From assembly GCA_963921825.1 (NCBI GenBank), contig OY997589.1, positions 74,632,523 to 74,696,522 of the forward strand: 64,000 nucleotides of DNA, read 5' to 3'. Below, one piece after another: positions 12,001-25,139 of the stretch. Positions within the stretch are counted from its first letter, which is position 1. Each line of letters begins with the position of its first letter. The position numbers and the translations under genes were made by a program. The notes below the pieces were generated by a model. The model saw nothing but the letters and a program-made list of their open reading frames with translations. It did no database searches and was not told the origin of the DNA. This DNA is from Erodium maritimum. Its lineage: Eukaryota > Streptophyta > Magnoliopsida > Geraniales > Geraniaceae.

Positions 12001-12944
12001 TCTGGGCAGACTCGCCCTTCTTCAACCTCCAGCTTCTTTTTCACGAAAAACAACAACCAAACTCCATTTTCAGTCATCCCAAACTCCCAAAACAGTTAAA
12101 TACCTCCAAAAATCCTCTACCCATGGTAGGAATCAACAAGCCAACAAGTATCCAAGGATTTTTCCAAATCAAAAATCAAACCAAAATCAAGGATTTCAAC
12201 TCAAATGAACCAAATACTTCATATAAGCATCATCTAAGAGCAAACCAACAAAAGGAACAACAGTCTAGCTAGTTTTAGGCAAAACCCAAGTAAACCCAAA
12301 GCTTGAATTGAATAGAAAAGAGATTTTGATAGTGTTCTTACCTTTTGGAGAATGAGATGGAGAAGAAAACACTAAATTTGATGAAGAATGGATGAAGGAA
12401 GGCCTTGGATGAGTTCTTCTCCTCTAACTTTCTCTTCAAGTTTCAATGGAGGCCTTCTTCACTCCTTCTCTCTCTATAATTCGGCTACACCCAAAGAAAT
12501 GAGCTGAAATTTAGTCTCCTCTTGTCTTAAGTGACCTAGTTTGACAAAAGACCAAAAGCCCAAAGAAGTTTCATCCACTTAAGGAAAAATGGAGGGGTAA
12601 GAGGGTACTTTAAACCTCTTTTCTTCCCCACCAAGCTAATAGGGACAAGTGTCCAAGTAGGGACCACTTGTCCTTAGCTAAAAATCCAGCACTCTTGATT
12701 TATCCGTTTTAGTCGATAAAAAAGGTCCCGTTGACCGAAAATTGATCGTTACAATATCACAGTCAAAATACTGGAAATGGCCCAACTAAGCTAACCGTGA
12801 TAACAGCTAAGCTCTTTGGGCCCCGGAAAGGTCCCGAATGACTTCCGGAGTCATCGGTTGACTTTTTCGGCCGAAAGTCAAACTTCGTCGAAATCCACCG
12901 GTTCGACCGGGATCGACCGGGATCGACCGGGGGCGGTTCTTACA

Positions 12945-13725
12945 TTGTCGGAGAAGAATTGAAAGTCGAAACGGTCTAACTCTCCTTTGGATCGTCGATA
13001 TGTGTTGGCATTCGACGGGTTATCTCTGATAACTGAGCAGTATATGGAGGGGCATTGTTTGGGATCCTGCAGAGCCGTTTAGTTCTCTTCCTCCTATTTC
13101 ATTGTCTAGATGGTTCGTTGAGCTCAGAATTGTTACCCTCCTTCTCGTTTCTCCAAGACGGTTTAAGGGTTTCTAGTTCTGACTCCTTTTGGGTTCGCTG
13201 ATGGTGTTGGCCTCGGTGAGGATCTTCGTGTGAAATCCGAGTAGTGTTCGTCGTTTTAATCTGGCCTTTGTTGAGATGGTGAGTTCTCTTGATATTGTTT
13301 TACCGAGGATCGATTTTTTGGTAAGCGACATGCCCAAGGTGGAGGTTAGGGCATGACAGGTGCTCTTCATTTGTGCTTAACGGTTTGAAAATATGGGTTT
13401 TGACCTTGTTTATTTTGGTGTGCTTCATGGTAGGAAAATCAGGGTTATACACCTTTATTACTGTTTTGTTCTTAATGTTTGATATATTTGGGTACTTAGA
13501 CCTTTTTTTTAGTGTATTCTCCCCTTGTTGGGATTGATTTGAGACTGTACCTTCGTGCTAGTGCTCGAGTTTGTTCTCAGTTTTATGTTATTTTCCCTTA
13601 TAGTTAGTTGTGTCATTCTTTGAGTTTTTGTAGTCTGTAGTTAGATTTATCTGTATTTCTCTTTTTCTTTATGAGAGGTTTAAATTTAAATTTTCTTAAC
13701 CAAATAAAAAAATTATCGTATATAA
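12945..13725 (+). mobile_element. LINE-derived stretch right of the solo LTR, with 3' A-rich end
   Basis: Host sequence interrupted by the solo LTR resumes here and ends near 13710 with AACCAAATAAAAAAA, which looks like a LINE 3' end with a short poly(A). The interior has no recognisable reverse transcriptase. With 7780-9962 it is read as one decayed, internally deleted LINE. The joining is inference. Confidence 0.35.
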
Positions 13726-13854
13726 CGATTATATTATCTTAGAATTATGTGTTCTGAGTATTGGAGACTCTTCATTTATACTAACTCTTCTATTTTTTAT
13801 TATAAATCAAATCTACATCTTTTAAGTAAAAAAATGTCATACACGAGAAGTTGT

Positions 13855-14010
13855 TCAGATTATCAATTGACCTCAAATTTTTGGAGTGCCACCTCTCAAT
13901 AAATATTACTTGAAGTCTTTTTTCGTATGAGAATAATGTTCATGTGTGTAATTATTAATTAACCTAAAATTTCAGGAGTGCCAACGTTTAATAAATGTTA
14001 TTTGAATCGT
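13855..14010. repeat. Two diverged direct copies of a 60-bp segment
   Basis: Segments at about 13855-13915 and 13950-14008 share the order AATT(G/A)ACCT, GGAGTGCCA, AATAAATRTTA, TTTGAA with roughly 70 to 80 percent identity by eye, offset about 94 bp. They probably belong to an old repeat. No gene is associated. Confidence 0.5.
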
Positions 14011-15715
14011 AAATGTTCTGAATCTCATTAGACTTTTATGCAACAACACACTTTCAATGCTATCAGTGATTAAACCTCAACAGAAAAAGAAAAAAAAAGG
14101 TGTTGTTTTGAGGTGAGCGACAATATATACTGAGGCTTGCCACTCTCCTATTGGCGCAAGACTTTCACGGTCAATTCTGGTCCCCACCAGGTTGTTTACG
14201 AAATCAGATAAAATATCAACGGACAGGATCTGCTTCAGTTGTCTCACGGCTCACAGTATAGCTCACATCTACCGGATCACCTCCAACGCGCCTAGGGATC
14301 TTACCCTGTTCTCCATGCAAAAAAGCCCCTTGGGCGTACGGTAGCAAAACTTCAATCCTCAGACAGGCTACAATACGCCCCGGCAATGTCCTTTCCCATG
14401 CAGAGGCTCGCGTCCCCGTATGAAAAGTACAAATTATTGATTAAATATTTTCTTACCTAAAAAAGTTCCTTTTTCTGACGTGGATTCACTGTCTTTGGGT
14501 AAAAGGTTTAATAAAAAAAAACAGTAATATATTCGTAGGTCATGCGCGTGACGGATGGGGCCCGCTCGGTGGAATACGCCGCTATCTACGACGGACGTCA
14601 TGGAGTGGAGCCAAAATAACCGCACCGAAAGATCAACGACTGTGCTTTCTGAGTGGTCTTAAATAACGGCGTTGAGTACGGCGAGGGGTGGAACCGTAAA
14701 TTACGCCACAAGTACTTTACGTCTCTGACTTGACTGTACTGTACCAGTATTCACTGGACAGAGACAATCGATGGGGCCTAGAAATGCAGCGTCATTCCCA
14801 CACCTACTCCCCCTAGGGTTATGCAACGGCTAGTTTTGTTTACTTTTATTTTTCCTAAAATAGAACCAAAAACATTTTCTTTTTTTAATTTTTATCCACT
14901 TATTCTTAAATGAACCTGCTGATTTGGGAGCCCCATAATGTGCCACGTAAGTTGGTGATAGGAATGAGTCTATTCGCTACGCGCCGAACCCCAGATCCCG
15001 GCTCACGCGATGCTCGTTGGTAGGAGCGTTTCATGTTTCACTGAATGTACTTTATTACCCTTGGAAGCATCTGCGGATAGTGGCACCCGTGCAGGGGTAG
15101 TTTCGGGATGAGAGTGCGTGAAAGCTAACCGGGCGGTGCCTTATGGGGCGGTTGCCGATTCATGAACGCAACCCGATTCTGCTTTTTTATTTTTTTAAAA
15201 ACCAAATCATTTCTCTAATTAAGTAGTTGAAAACCTTTTAGCCAAACAATGTGACTAATTATTATTTTTAAGGTTAATGATGAATACTTTGTTTGTTGTG
15301 GCACTGTGTCCCCTACTTTATACCACCACTTTGTTTCCTTTTGAAGAATTTGTTTTAAATTTTCAATGTCTTCAAAGAGGGGCAAAGTGCACACATCATT
15401 GTAAATTGGGATAAAAATTAGGTACTTCAAATGCCATCTATATACATGCTTTAGAAATTACTAAACTAGAACACAAATTGATTAAATTAGACTTCTTCAG
15501 ATGAATTTATGAATTATAAGTTGATTATATTTTAATGAATAGTCTGATAGTTAAAATCAGAATGAATGGAAAAAAATGGATCTTTATTCACATCATTAGA
15601 GGCAAATTGAAATCAATATAAGTGATAATTGATGCGTGTTATCATATTTCTTTCTTTCCTAAAAGTATTAATATTAATAACCCAATGAAGCCAGAAAAAT
15701 AAAAGTTTTTCTGAG
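14010..15715. other. Intergenic stretch, no gene recognised
   Basis: The block 14100-15170 is of moderate GC content with scattered ACGT cores (for example near 14477, 14594 and 14945) but no open frame longer than about 63 codons. From 15180 to 15715 it is AT-rich. No RNA gene, TIR pair or TE domain was seen. It lies about 2-3 kb upstream of the XTH gene, so distal regulatory content is possible but not shown. Confidence 0.4.
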
Positions 15716-15717
15716 AG

Positions 15718-16431
15718 ATGCTCCCTGCCGGCCCTAAAGGGGAGCTCGTGAGCAACGGAGGCAGCGGCGCATGGGGGCGAGTGGACGTCTCCGGCGACGG
15801 CGGCGGGTGGGAGCAGGTGAGATCTGGTTGTTTACCATTGTATCTCGTATGCTTGGGTTTGAGTTCGCCTCGTCGAGGCGGTAGTAGGACGATTTCGTGG
15901 TCTAGTGTGGCCCCACGTCCGACGATCTTCGGCGGCGTGGTTGGTGGTGGTTCGATGTGGCGAAGGCCGTGGAGAGCTCGGCGTCAGGTCGATGTGAAGG
16001 CTCCGGAGGCGCTGATGCCGAGGGAGGTGCCGGAGCCGAGGATGCGATTCTCGGCGGTACGGGGTATGGGAGAGGTGAATCCGGGCGGTGGCTGGCGATC
16101 CGTGGTGGTGACTGGAGGTCGCTGGTTGCCGGCGAGAGGCCCGCGTCCTCGGGTACCACGGGGAACGCGGGGGAGGCTGGCGGGGCTTCCGTATGAAGGA
16201 GTGGCGGCGGGACGGGACGTCGTCCTGGTCTCGTTGGACACTGTGGTGGCGATGCTGGAGCCGTCGGCGACGCGGGAATGGAGGCGGCTCAAGGGGAAGG
16301 CGGTGGCCAAGGCGCGGAACAACCCTAGCGAGTCGGGGTTGGGCCTGGGGCAGCAGACTGGGTCGGGCCCGGATGGAGAATCACAAGCAGCAGCGGCGGG
16401 GGGCGTCAAGCACCCCCGCCTGAAGGAATGA
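15718..16431 (+). other. GC-rich 237-codon open frame of unknown nature
   Basis: An ATG-started frame runs through a very GC-rich block. The product is Gly/Arg/Pro-rich, without a recognisable domain or membrane segment. Long frames also stay open on the minus strand (15984-16505), as expected when GC-rich DNA has few stop codons. This argues against real coding. GC-rich blocks of this type precede LINE ORFs in plants, and similar text occurs elsewhere in the window. I consider it more likely TE-derived or a gene remnant than an active gene. Confidence 0.3.
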
Positions 16432-17068
16432 GTCCGAGGTGGCCCGGGGAGGGGTGGGTAAACTTTGGCCCCTCCCCGGCGGATGGATGGAGACGGCACC
16501 ATCATCAGTTGATATTTGTCTCCCCTGCCAGTCCAGAGTCATCAATCCCGCGTTCAGGAGCCCTACCATTATCAATCAAGGGAGGACGACGCACGCTGAC
16601 ACACCGGGGGAGATGTAGGTCCACCAGTGTTCCCCTAAACGTGGCTGGCTCGCCTCGTCCCATTTGGAAGAAGCATGCTGCACCGGTGTCACCAAACGCT
16701 ACTGCAGATATCCCCTTCGTCCGCAACCAATCACCAGAGCCGAATTTATTGCTTTTCGTTTCAATTCTGTTTATTAGTTGGTTTGCTTATGTAGGTGGAG
16801 TACGGTTGTGTACCCACCAAACTATCTTATTATGATCTAATACAATTGCAATGGTTATTCTAAAAAAAAACCCAGAAAAATAAGATATTTGTTGCATTAT
16901 TGCACAAAAAGAAGCGAGAAAAAAAAAATGAAATTAATTTTTGGAAGGTACTCGTCTACAAAAGAAGACCTTCGCAATTGTCTTTCTTCTCACTAGCCTT
17001 TTGGGCTCTCTCTATCGCGCGTAGCTGTATCAGCTCTGCTATGCTCTTATACAGATTCTACACTCATC

Positions 17069-17103
17069 TCTTCTCCTTCTCCTTCTCCTTCTTCATATAT
17101 TAG
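17069..17103 (+). promoter_or_regulatory. CT-rich tract and candidate TATA box of the XTH gene
   Basis: A CTCCTT hexamer run (about 17069-17093) is followed by CATATATTAG (17094-17103), about 85 bp upstream of the XTH start codon. The spacing fits a TATA box with a short leader, and CT tracts are common around plant transcription starts. An alternative is that the CT tract already lies in the 5' UTR and the true TATA box is further upstream. Confidence 0.35.
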
Positions 17104-17187
17104 ACAGTTCTCTCCAAAAGGTTTGAAGAAAAACCATTCCTTTATTATTTTTATACTCTCTGTTCCTGGGTTCTGAAGGCTACTGAT

Positions 17188-18991
17188 ATGAATACGATGC
17201 ATTCTCATATGGGTTTGGCTCTATTGCTCTCTTCTCTTCTGGGTCTTGCTGTTCTTGCTTCTGGGTCTTCCCAAAACCTCCCAATCGTGTCTTTCGATGA
17301 AGGCTACTCTCATCTCTTCGGAGACGACAATCTCATGGTCCTCAGAGATGGCAAATCTGTGCACCTCTCTCTGGACGAGAGGACAGGTCTCGTCTCCTTC
17401 TTCATACGATTTTTAATGTAAAAATAACTTTTTTTTAAGATGGGTTTATGACTGAAATTGTTTTGGGGGCGTTTACAGGTTCTGGATTCGTGTCTCATGA
17501 CCTCTACTTGCATGGTTTCTTCAGCGCTTCGATTAAGCTTCCTGCTGATTACACTGCTGGGGTTGTGGTCGCCTTTTATGTGAGTAATCGATTTTCTTAA
17601 CTCGTTCAATCTCTCAATACCTTAATGTTTTTTTAACTTCACTAATTTGGTGACTTAAAGATCTCTTTTTTTTTTTATGTGAAGTTCCTCTTGAACAATT
17701 TTATTTATATGAATGAAAAATTAGATGGGTTTTCTGTTTTATTGCTTATTTTGGAGCTTTCATGTTGTTTTTGGGATTGCACATCTGTCTTGTGCTTGAT
17801 ATGAAGAAATTGATTTTAGAAAGTTTCATCAGATCATTTGAAGATTTTCTTCTTCTTCTTATGTACATTTGGATTCATTATTTCCTTATACTAGTGTTTG
17901 TGTGGAGATTGGTGTTCTGCTTTGGTATAAAACCCACATGGCCACATGGTATTTAGACCAGAATCTAAGCAAGAATCTTATCTCTTGTCACTTTTCAGAT
18001 GTCAAATGGTGACACCTTTGAGAAGAACCATGATGAAATAGATTTTGAGTTCCTAGGCAACATCAGAGGCAAGGATTGGAGGATTCAGACCAACATTTAT
18101 GGCAATGGAAGCACCAGTGTGGGCAGGGAAGAGAGATACGCTCTCTGGTTCGATCCATCAGATGATTACCACCAATACAGCATTCTCTGGACCGATTCTC
18201 AGATCATGTAATCACAAGATTCTCTTAATCTTCAAATGTTTCTATTAACCTCACTTTTACTAACTTGTTTCACTAATGATATCATGCTTCAGAAATAGGA
18301 AATTATACTGTCATGGGTTTTGTTCCTATGTTTGTTTTTTTTCCTTATAAAGTGTAGATCTTGTTGAGCTTTTGTTTAGGAAATATGATAATAATTTGAT
18401 CTCCTTGAGTCTGTTTCAGCCAAAAGCAAGTAGTTAATTGTGCTTAATCATGCTTTCTCGATCCTAATTCATGGAGATATTTGTTTATTTTCTTGCAGAT
18501 TCTATATAGATGGCATTCCTATTAGGGAGTACAAGAAGACTCCATCCATGGGTGGAGACTTCCCGTCCAAACCAATGACACTCTATGCTACAATATGGGA
18601 TGGTTCGGATTGGGCCACAAACGGAGGCAAATACAGGGTGAATTACAAATACGCCCCTTACATAGCCCAATTCTCGAACCTTGTCCTTCATGGCTGCACC
18701 GTTGATCCAATAGAACAGGCCTCTACCTGTGATAGCTCTGAAAATGCAAAGGACATTCCCACCGGGGTGTCCTCCAAGCAAAGGGTTAAGATGGAGAGCT
18801 TCAGGAGGAAGTACATGACATACTCTTATTGCTATGACAAAACCAGGTACAAGGTTGCCCCAGCCGAGTGTGTCTTTAATTTGAAAGAAGCTCAAAGACT
18901 GAAATCCTTTGACCCTGTCACGTTTGGAGGAAGCCGCCACCGTCATGGGAGGAGACACCGCCGGAGTGAAGGAGATGCAAGTTCAATGTAA
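17188..18991 (+). CDS. Xyloglucan endotransglucosylase/hydrolase (XTH27/28/30-like), 4 exons
   Basis: Exons are 17188-17386, 17479-17579, 17999-18207 and 18499-18991, all with GT-AG introns that keep frame, giving 333 residues, the normal family length. Residues 1-27 form a signal peptide, so the enzyme is secreted to the cell wall, where it cuts xyloglucan and rejoins or hydrolyses it (GH16 family). The catalytic motif HDEIDFEFLGN begins at residue 111, with nucleophile E113, D115 and acid/base E117. A possible N-glycosylation site NGS follows in YGNGST. The XET C-terminal domain is present, with paired cysteines (HGC, CDSS, YCYD, AEC). The phrase FEKNHDEIDFEFLGNIRGKD and the His/Arg-rich tail (GGSRHRHGRRHRR) point to the XTH27/28/30 clade, group IIIB. 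No frame break was seen. The exact orthologue cannot be named by eye. Confidence 0.95.
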
Positions 18992-19252
18992 AGGGGATAG
19001 AGATCATGTATCATATCATATGAATTGGAGATTGTTGTTTGGTCATTCATTTCCTTTGTGGTTTGTGAGATGATTGGAGTTTGGGGCTCAATTTAACTGT
19101 TTTTTTTTATGTGAATAGGAGATGAGAGGGAGGAGAGGATAAGATTTGTTGAGGGTGGTGATGAGATTTCCATATGGTGGGTATATATATAGGTTGAATA
19201 TGGTGATGGTATTATGTATTTTGGCTCCACCTCCTCACCCCATCATGGTTAT

Positions 19253-19258
19253 AATAAA
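19253..19258 (+). terminator. Candidate poly(A) signal of the XTH gene
   Basis: AATAAA lies about 265 bp after the XTH stop codon, in a T/G-rich stretch. The distance is normal for a plant 3' UTR. Plant poly(A) signals are loose, so the true site may differ. Confidence 0.4.
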
Positions 19259-19269
19259 ATTGTAGCAGA

Positions 19270-20650
19270 GGGCTTTAGTAGTAATATACTCGTGAATAAG
19301 GGATGAGAAGAACAGGATAAGATTTGTTTAGCATCTTGTGTGTTTTGGTGATAACATTCTTGCATGTATTGATTCCATTTAAAAGGATTAGTCTCTTGTC
19401 TAAGAATGAATGTATTGATAAGGATTCACTCACTTGGTTAAGCATCTTATCTATCGAATTGATTTTTTTTTACAGATAAACGATTTGATATTACAAAAGT
19501 AAACTGATGAATAACAGAAAAACCACCAAACACCAAAATAAAAGTATTGAAAGTAAAAGATAAACAGAATAAATCGCAACAAAAGGAAATCTAACTCTTT
19601 GAATACCCTCCCTTTTGACAACACAAGGAGAATTATCATATACAAATTCAATGGAGCAGAAAATGATAGTGTCTTACGGTCAAGAGAAGGTAAAAATGTT
19701 TGAAACAACAAATTTAAATAACATAACTCATCGGGTTTTTGGGGACACAAATAATTTGGTCCTCTTCCTCTTCCATTTTTAGTGCATCAAGCCTTTTTAG
19801 AGAGCCCGGAGAGCTTCAATTGGAGGTTGTTTCTTCTCGATGCCGTCCTCATCTTTCCAAGGACGGTTCGAGTAGGATTTTCCATTGGGCTAGGTTGAGG
19901 CCTCCTTCGAGCACTAGTCTATTCTAGGAAGGTTCGAGGTGGCATCACCGGGGACCACCACCCTCAATGGCATTGAGGTCGTTCTGTAGCAGTTCCATAA
20001 GAACCGAGAGTATGGTGGCCTCGGGAGAGGTCACTAGTGTCGATGTGGAGTTCGGGAAGGGCGGGATTCGGTCCAGTAGTGTGTTCTTAGGTCGTCCAGG
20101 TGCTGGATGCGTGGTGTTTCCCCAGGAGGACATGAGCTTCCTAGGGATCGGGAATTGTGGGAGGAAGGACGTCAGTGTGGTCCCTAGAAGGAGCACCGTC
20201 GTGGAAACGGGAAGGCTAGAGGAGCCCATTAGCACCCCAAGATTGGTCGTCATGCCGAGTTCCTGAGGAGGTAAACGTCCTAGATGAAGATCATGAGAGG
20301 CAACCATCGACGTACCGGGCAGCGGTCGGAGAAGAAGGGGAGTCGATCGTTTTGGCTTCTTCTGATACCGTGCCGATTTTATCGTCTCCCTACTCGGTGC
20401 TAGAGGCATAATCCGAGTGAGGTCCGTGAGCATAGTCATAAGCGAGGGATAGCATCATGGCCTACGTCGACGAGATTATGGCCCAGAGGTGGCGTGACAG
20501 GCATATCGAGATGAGTAGAAGGTGTAGGGGCCATCAGAGCATTCGGGGCACATAGTGGTGAGGGAAACAGTGTTGTTTGACTAGTAGATAAGGGTGTGGC
20601 GTGCGACGGAGTAAAGAGAGAGAGTAAGGGAGAGAAAACCCTAAAGGAAG
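19270..20650. other. Intergenic; GC-rich block 19940-20640 without recognised gene
   Basis: Up to about 19740 the sequence is AT-rich with only short frames. The block 19940-20640 is GC-rich. A 164-codon frame is open on its minus strand (20439-19945) and shorter ones on plus, but I see no known domain. The composition matches other LINE-leader-like blocks in this window. Confidence 0.3.
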
Positions 20651-23600
20651 ATTTTTTTTTTCATTAGTTGTTTTTACTGATTAGTTCTCTAATTGATTTA
20701 TAGATTATAATAAGCAATTCTCTATTAGTTCTCTATTTTATTTTTTAATACGAGTTGTAAATGTTAAATTTACTTTCTAAAATAACTGTACGTTAGGTTT
20801 TACGTTTTAATTTGTACAAATGTATTTTGTAAAGCAGTGTCGAGTAGAAAACATGAATCCGATTTTATAAAATTGTAAGAAGAAGAAGAATAATATGTTG
20901 TTTGTGTAAAGTATATCTTTATTTATTATATTAATAAAATATTATTACACGTCTTCATATTTTTTTTGACTAGATAGGTACAATCCTTACTAATGTAACA
21001 TGAGGATTAATGTCAGTGTGGCACTGTTCCCCTCCTACTATTCCTCTATACTGTATTCTTTGCCATCGGCTCCACTGACCCTCTTCGGCTTCTCTTCATT
21101 AACACTATGCTTCCTTTTTCACTTCTGCCGAACCGTTTCGATTTGTATGGCCATTCATTCTCAATTAATTTTCCAATATAATGAATGACCTTCCAAAACT
21201 CATCCCTCTCCTTCAAAATCGATCAAACCTTCCCCTTTTATCATGCTCTGAACGCACCATTGGAACAGACTGAGAGAGAGACCATGCTTTCATTCCTCTC
21301 TGTCGCGATCGTCTTCTCCTTGCTCCCGAGATGCGTGGCTTTGGTCGAATCATGGAGGCAAACTCGATACACAACGGTCTCTGCTTCCACGGCTTTCCGA
21401 TTGGGTTGCTGTCGAAGGGCGCAAAGAGTTTCTCAATCGACGACAATGGGCCTTTGCTTTCTGATGATCCATTCTTATTTTTAGGTATATCAGAACCCCT
21501 TTTCCCAATTAGGTTTCAGTCGATGCTTTGCTTGATCTAACATCTTTATTATGTGCAATATCTTCTAATTTCATGCTCACATCTATATTTTAATCCAAGA
21601 CATTGCAACCAATCCGTCTAAGAGCCACATGATAAGTTGTCTAGTCACTGGTTGTGCACATTAACATTGTGCCAGGAGCCACATGGAAAGTTGTAGTTGC
21701 TGCTTGATACAAGCCAGATACTAACCTTTTAACTTCCCGTCTATTTGATTAATTTTGTGTATGTTGATTTGGTTATTATTTCGGCGCATGAGCTATTTTT
21801 GTGGTTTTTCGATGAAAACGATTCGGGTGGACGTTTCTGATTACATTTGTCAATTTTTGGCCGACTTTTTTTTTCAAGGATTTGGGGTTACATTTTATTG
21901 TTGTTCTTAAATGTTAGAATTGTAGGTTTAGGTTTGGGGGCTACGTATTGTGCGGATTTGTTCGTTTGAGGTGAGTGCTCCTAACTTTATTTGACCTTTT
22001 GAATTCAGTAGGCTAAATGATTTGGAATTGTGTTTTAAGTTATCCAAAATTGAGTCATACTCAGATGGGTGCAATGAGGTCTTTTTAGTTTTTGATGTTG
22101 GCTGAAGGGGGTTTATAGAGAATTATTATGTCTTCACCGGTAAGTTTAGATTGATTGTTTATGTGGGTTTGATACATTTGATGGTTTTTACCAGTGGGAC
22201 ATTAAGAGGTTGATTAATTATTTATGTGGGATCAATACATTTAGTGATTTTTGCTGCTGAGTTAGTTATATTCATGTTTTTGATGAAGTTATTGTTATGT
22301 GAAGATCTACAGAATCAATCTTTACAAGGTCTCCTTTCTCCATCTGTTATAATTATTGTTGATGTTGTTGGATTCTGTTTGCTTTCCCAGACAATTTTAG
22401 GACATAATAGAAAATGGGGAAATTTGTGAATGTTTTGATCTGGGTTTTTCTTACTATGTTCCAGAGAATTAGGGAATAGGATAAAGGTTAAGCATTATGT
22501 CTTGGCTTATGATTTTTTACTACGAATTCTAACAAAATGTAAGAGACATTGTATATTTGAGTATTTGTTTTATTCTTTGGCTCAATCTTATCTTTGAGAA
22601 ACAAAAATAAGATTTTGTACCTAATAGCTCTAAATTTACATCTTTTTGCTTTTCATATTGTTTCCTTGATGACGAACTGGAGATTTAGTTTGTTGAAAGT
22701 GGATCATGGGGTGTTTGGAGTCTAAACAGCCTGTTGGTTTCTTTTATTGCATAGTGGTCGACATGGCAAGGCCTGGGGAATAGCTCACAAAGATGGTTAG
22801 TCTTTTGGTTTCTTATTTGCAATTAGGTTTCATTACTTAGGAGCACTGAAAGCTTTAGCTTTGATATCACTTCACTGACTTTTGTTCATATTTAAACAGA
22901 TATTTTTGGTGAATACTTTGCATGTATATCTGGTTTTTAGAGTTATATTTTATGCAGGGTACTGTTTTTTCATCAATCAGTAATCATAAATATGAGTATT
23001 AGCAATATATGTGTTATTTTTGGAAAATTTCTCTTCTGTATGATTGTGTTAAAGGAACTAAATTGTCAGGTTGTACTTTAATGTATTGTAAATGTGTATT
23101 TTCATGTACCTGCAACCTTGGCATGTCCACTCTTATTGGTCCATTTTCTCCCTGTATTCCGCTCATCAGTTTTGTAACATGTATTGATGAAATGAATTAT
23201 GGAAAAGAGAGGACACCATGGCTATGAAATGATGGAAAGGTATTATGGACCTGTATTATTTGGCAAGTGTAAATTTTCTATTTCATATTGCAGTTGATAC
23301 TTGAATTATACCTGAGTCTTACAATATGTTGTTTGGACATATTGTCTCCCATTTTTGTATTCGTCGTTATATCCATTCGATAATGGAGGGCAATTTAGTT
23401 GAAAGATATTTTCTTCCATCAGACTTTTATTTGATATATTTAGTTATCTTTGTTGAAACCCATTTCATTGCTGATCTTTAATCTTTTTTGTATTCTCAGG
23501 CAATTTTGGAAACTGTAGCTAGCTTCAAAGCCAAAGAAAAATGAGACGAAAGAGGAAACTATCAAAGATCACTAAGGTGATTTATTTTCTCTTATATATT

Positions 23601-25135
23601 TTATTTTTCAGAAAACTAAATTTCCTGTTCTGTGTCTGAAAACGTTACCTATTGGTTGTTTAGTAATGGTGTCGTTGGAGTTTATCTAATCAAGGTTGTT
23701 GGTTTGCTTCCATGTCTATGTAAATGCCTGGCCTAACAGTTTGGAAGTGTATAATCGAAGGATTTAAAATTTTAAGGATCTTACAATGTATTTTGTATTT
23801 GTCTTGATTTTATTTGTATTAAGTTGAGCTACTGCCTTTTTTGAGTAATTACAAGGTCTGAAATTGTCAAGGAGGTCAGGCTAAGGATGTTTCATGAGAC
23901 CACGCAGGAGAGGAAGAAGCGCAAGTCCTGTGATGCTACCAAGGGTTTTCGTAAAAGGTACTATGCTTTTCTTAGGCGATGTTGTTTGGTCGCTCCGGAA
24001 ATTGAAGTTTCCAGTCAAATAATTTGGATAATTTAACATCAAAGTTCGCTATTGTTGATGCAAGTTGGCTTTGGTTTTGGGTGATGGGAATTGTTGGTAA
24101 TGACTTGAAATTTATTTTAGGGGATGAAAATCTCAGCTTCATTATGGCTAAATTAGTTGCTGAAAAACGTGAATTAGCATGCTTCAATTCATACATGTAT
24201 TTCTTAACAACCTCCTTTCATTGCAGGCAAGAAACCATGCACGAGTTTTGATCAGTGACTCCATAAGTATGTTTAGCAATCGGTATGTGGTAGTTTTGGG
24301 TAACACTGATTTTTTATAGATACTGATTTGTGTTCATAAGCATTGCCCCTATTTGCAGGATCTTCAGGTACGAGGTGCACAAGGCTAAGGCCTCAACCAA
24401 ATAAGTAAAGCTTTTACTTAACGCCAAAATCCTAAAATATCATCATCTTCCCTTCTTTGACATGTGCAATCATCTCTATTTGGTGTACGCAATATGGCCA
24501 TGGTGGTGGTTTATTAGATATGTTTTAGGCATGATGTTCTTCTTACTCAAAAGGTTTTGGGTATGCTCTAAAATTATATTATGGCATTTTGACTGGATTT
24601 CATGGTTGCTTAATTTCTGATTTTTAATACAGTAAGGTTTCTATTTAATTTTTTGTTAAACTTCTGGTCTTTGTACTGTGGCATTTTGTTTATCTGATTA
24701 TTTGGGTATTCTGAGGTAGATGGACGGTAGACCTTATTTAAGAGATTACCTAAGAAAAATTCCTTTTTTGTAGTGTTCTTTTCAACCAAACAATTCATTT
24801 ATTTACTGAAGATGTGACTACTGGAACACCAATCCATTTGATAGCACTGAATAATGACCAAAGAAGACATGTAGGTAGTTAATGGTAGTCTTTTTTTTTG
24901 ATAAGCAATGGTAGTCTCTTTTAATGACACAAATGGGAGAAAAATAATACAAACAATGATGGCTTTTTTTAAGCTTGGTTGTAAATTATACTTGCTGGAT
25001 GGTAATAATGTCATTTTGTGTTACATAATTCTATCGTTTTATTTTCAGGATTATATTAAAATGTCAATAGCTTATAACTGGTAGCTTATTCCAGTAGTTG
25101 ATTTTTTTAAAGTTTTGAGTATCTTAATTGATATT
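20650..25135. other. 4.5-kb stretch with splice-like signals but no supported gene
   Basis: A leader-like C/T-rich stretch (about 21010-21330) is followed by an ATG frame at 21331 that runs to a GT donor at 21485. Later, short coding-like patches bordered by AG/GT occur near 22756-22794, 23500-23577, 23858-23957 and 24358-24404; the third is rich in Arg and Lys. They do not join into one open frame and I recognise no family. It may be a non-coding transcript or a decayed small gene. The rest is AT-rich intron-like sequence. Confidence 0.3.
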
Positions 25136-25139
25136 GTAG

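Larger units (their letters stand above)
9963..12944 (-). mobile_element. Solo LTR, Ty3/gypsy (Tekay/Del-like) family
   Basis: It is flanked by perfect 5-bp target duplications TTGTC (9958-9962 and 12945-12949). On the minus strand it begins TGTAAGAACCGCCCCCGG and ends GGGGCGTGATA; the usual final CA has become TA. Length is 2982 bp. No primer-binding site, coding region or second LTR adjoins it, so it is a solo LTR left by LTR-LTR recombination. It matches the copy at 42727-45556 in opposite orientation and the divergent copy at 65-3131. It carries two internal arrays (10826-10995 and 11876-12000). Confidence 0.9.

Noticed and set aside
15984-16505. 173-codon minus-strand ORF opposite the 237-codon plus-strand frame
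   Set aside because: Both are open because GC-rich DNA lacks stops; neither has a recognisable domain, and both cannot be trusted.
21331-24405. Multi-exon protein gene built from the ATG frame at 21331 and later patches
   Set aside because: Joining the donor at 21485 to the patch at 22756 gives a stop after ten codons in the required phase, and later patches also fail to stay in frame. No family was recognised.
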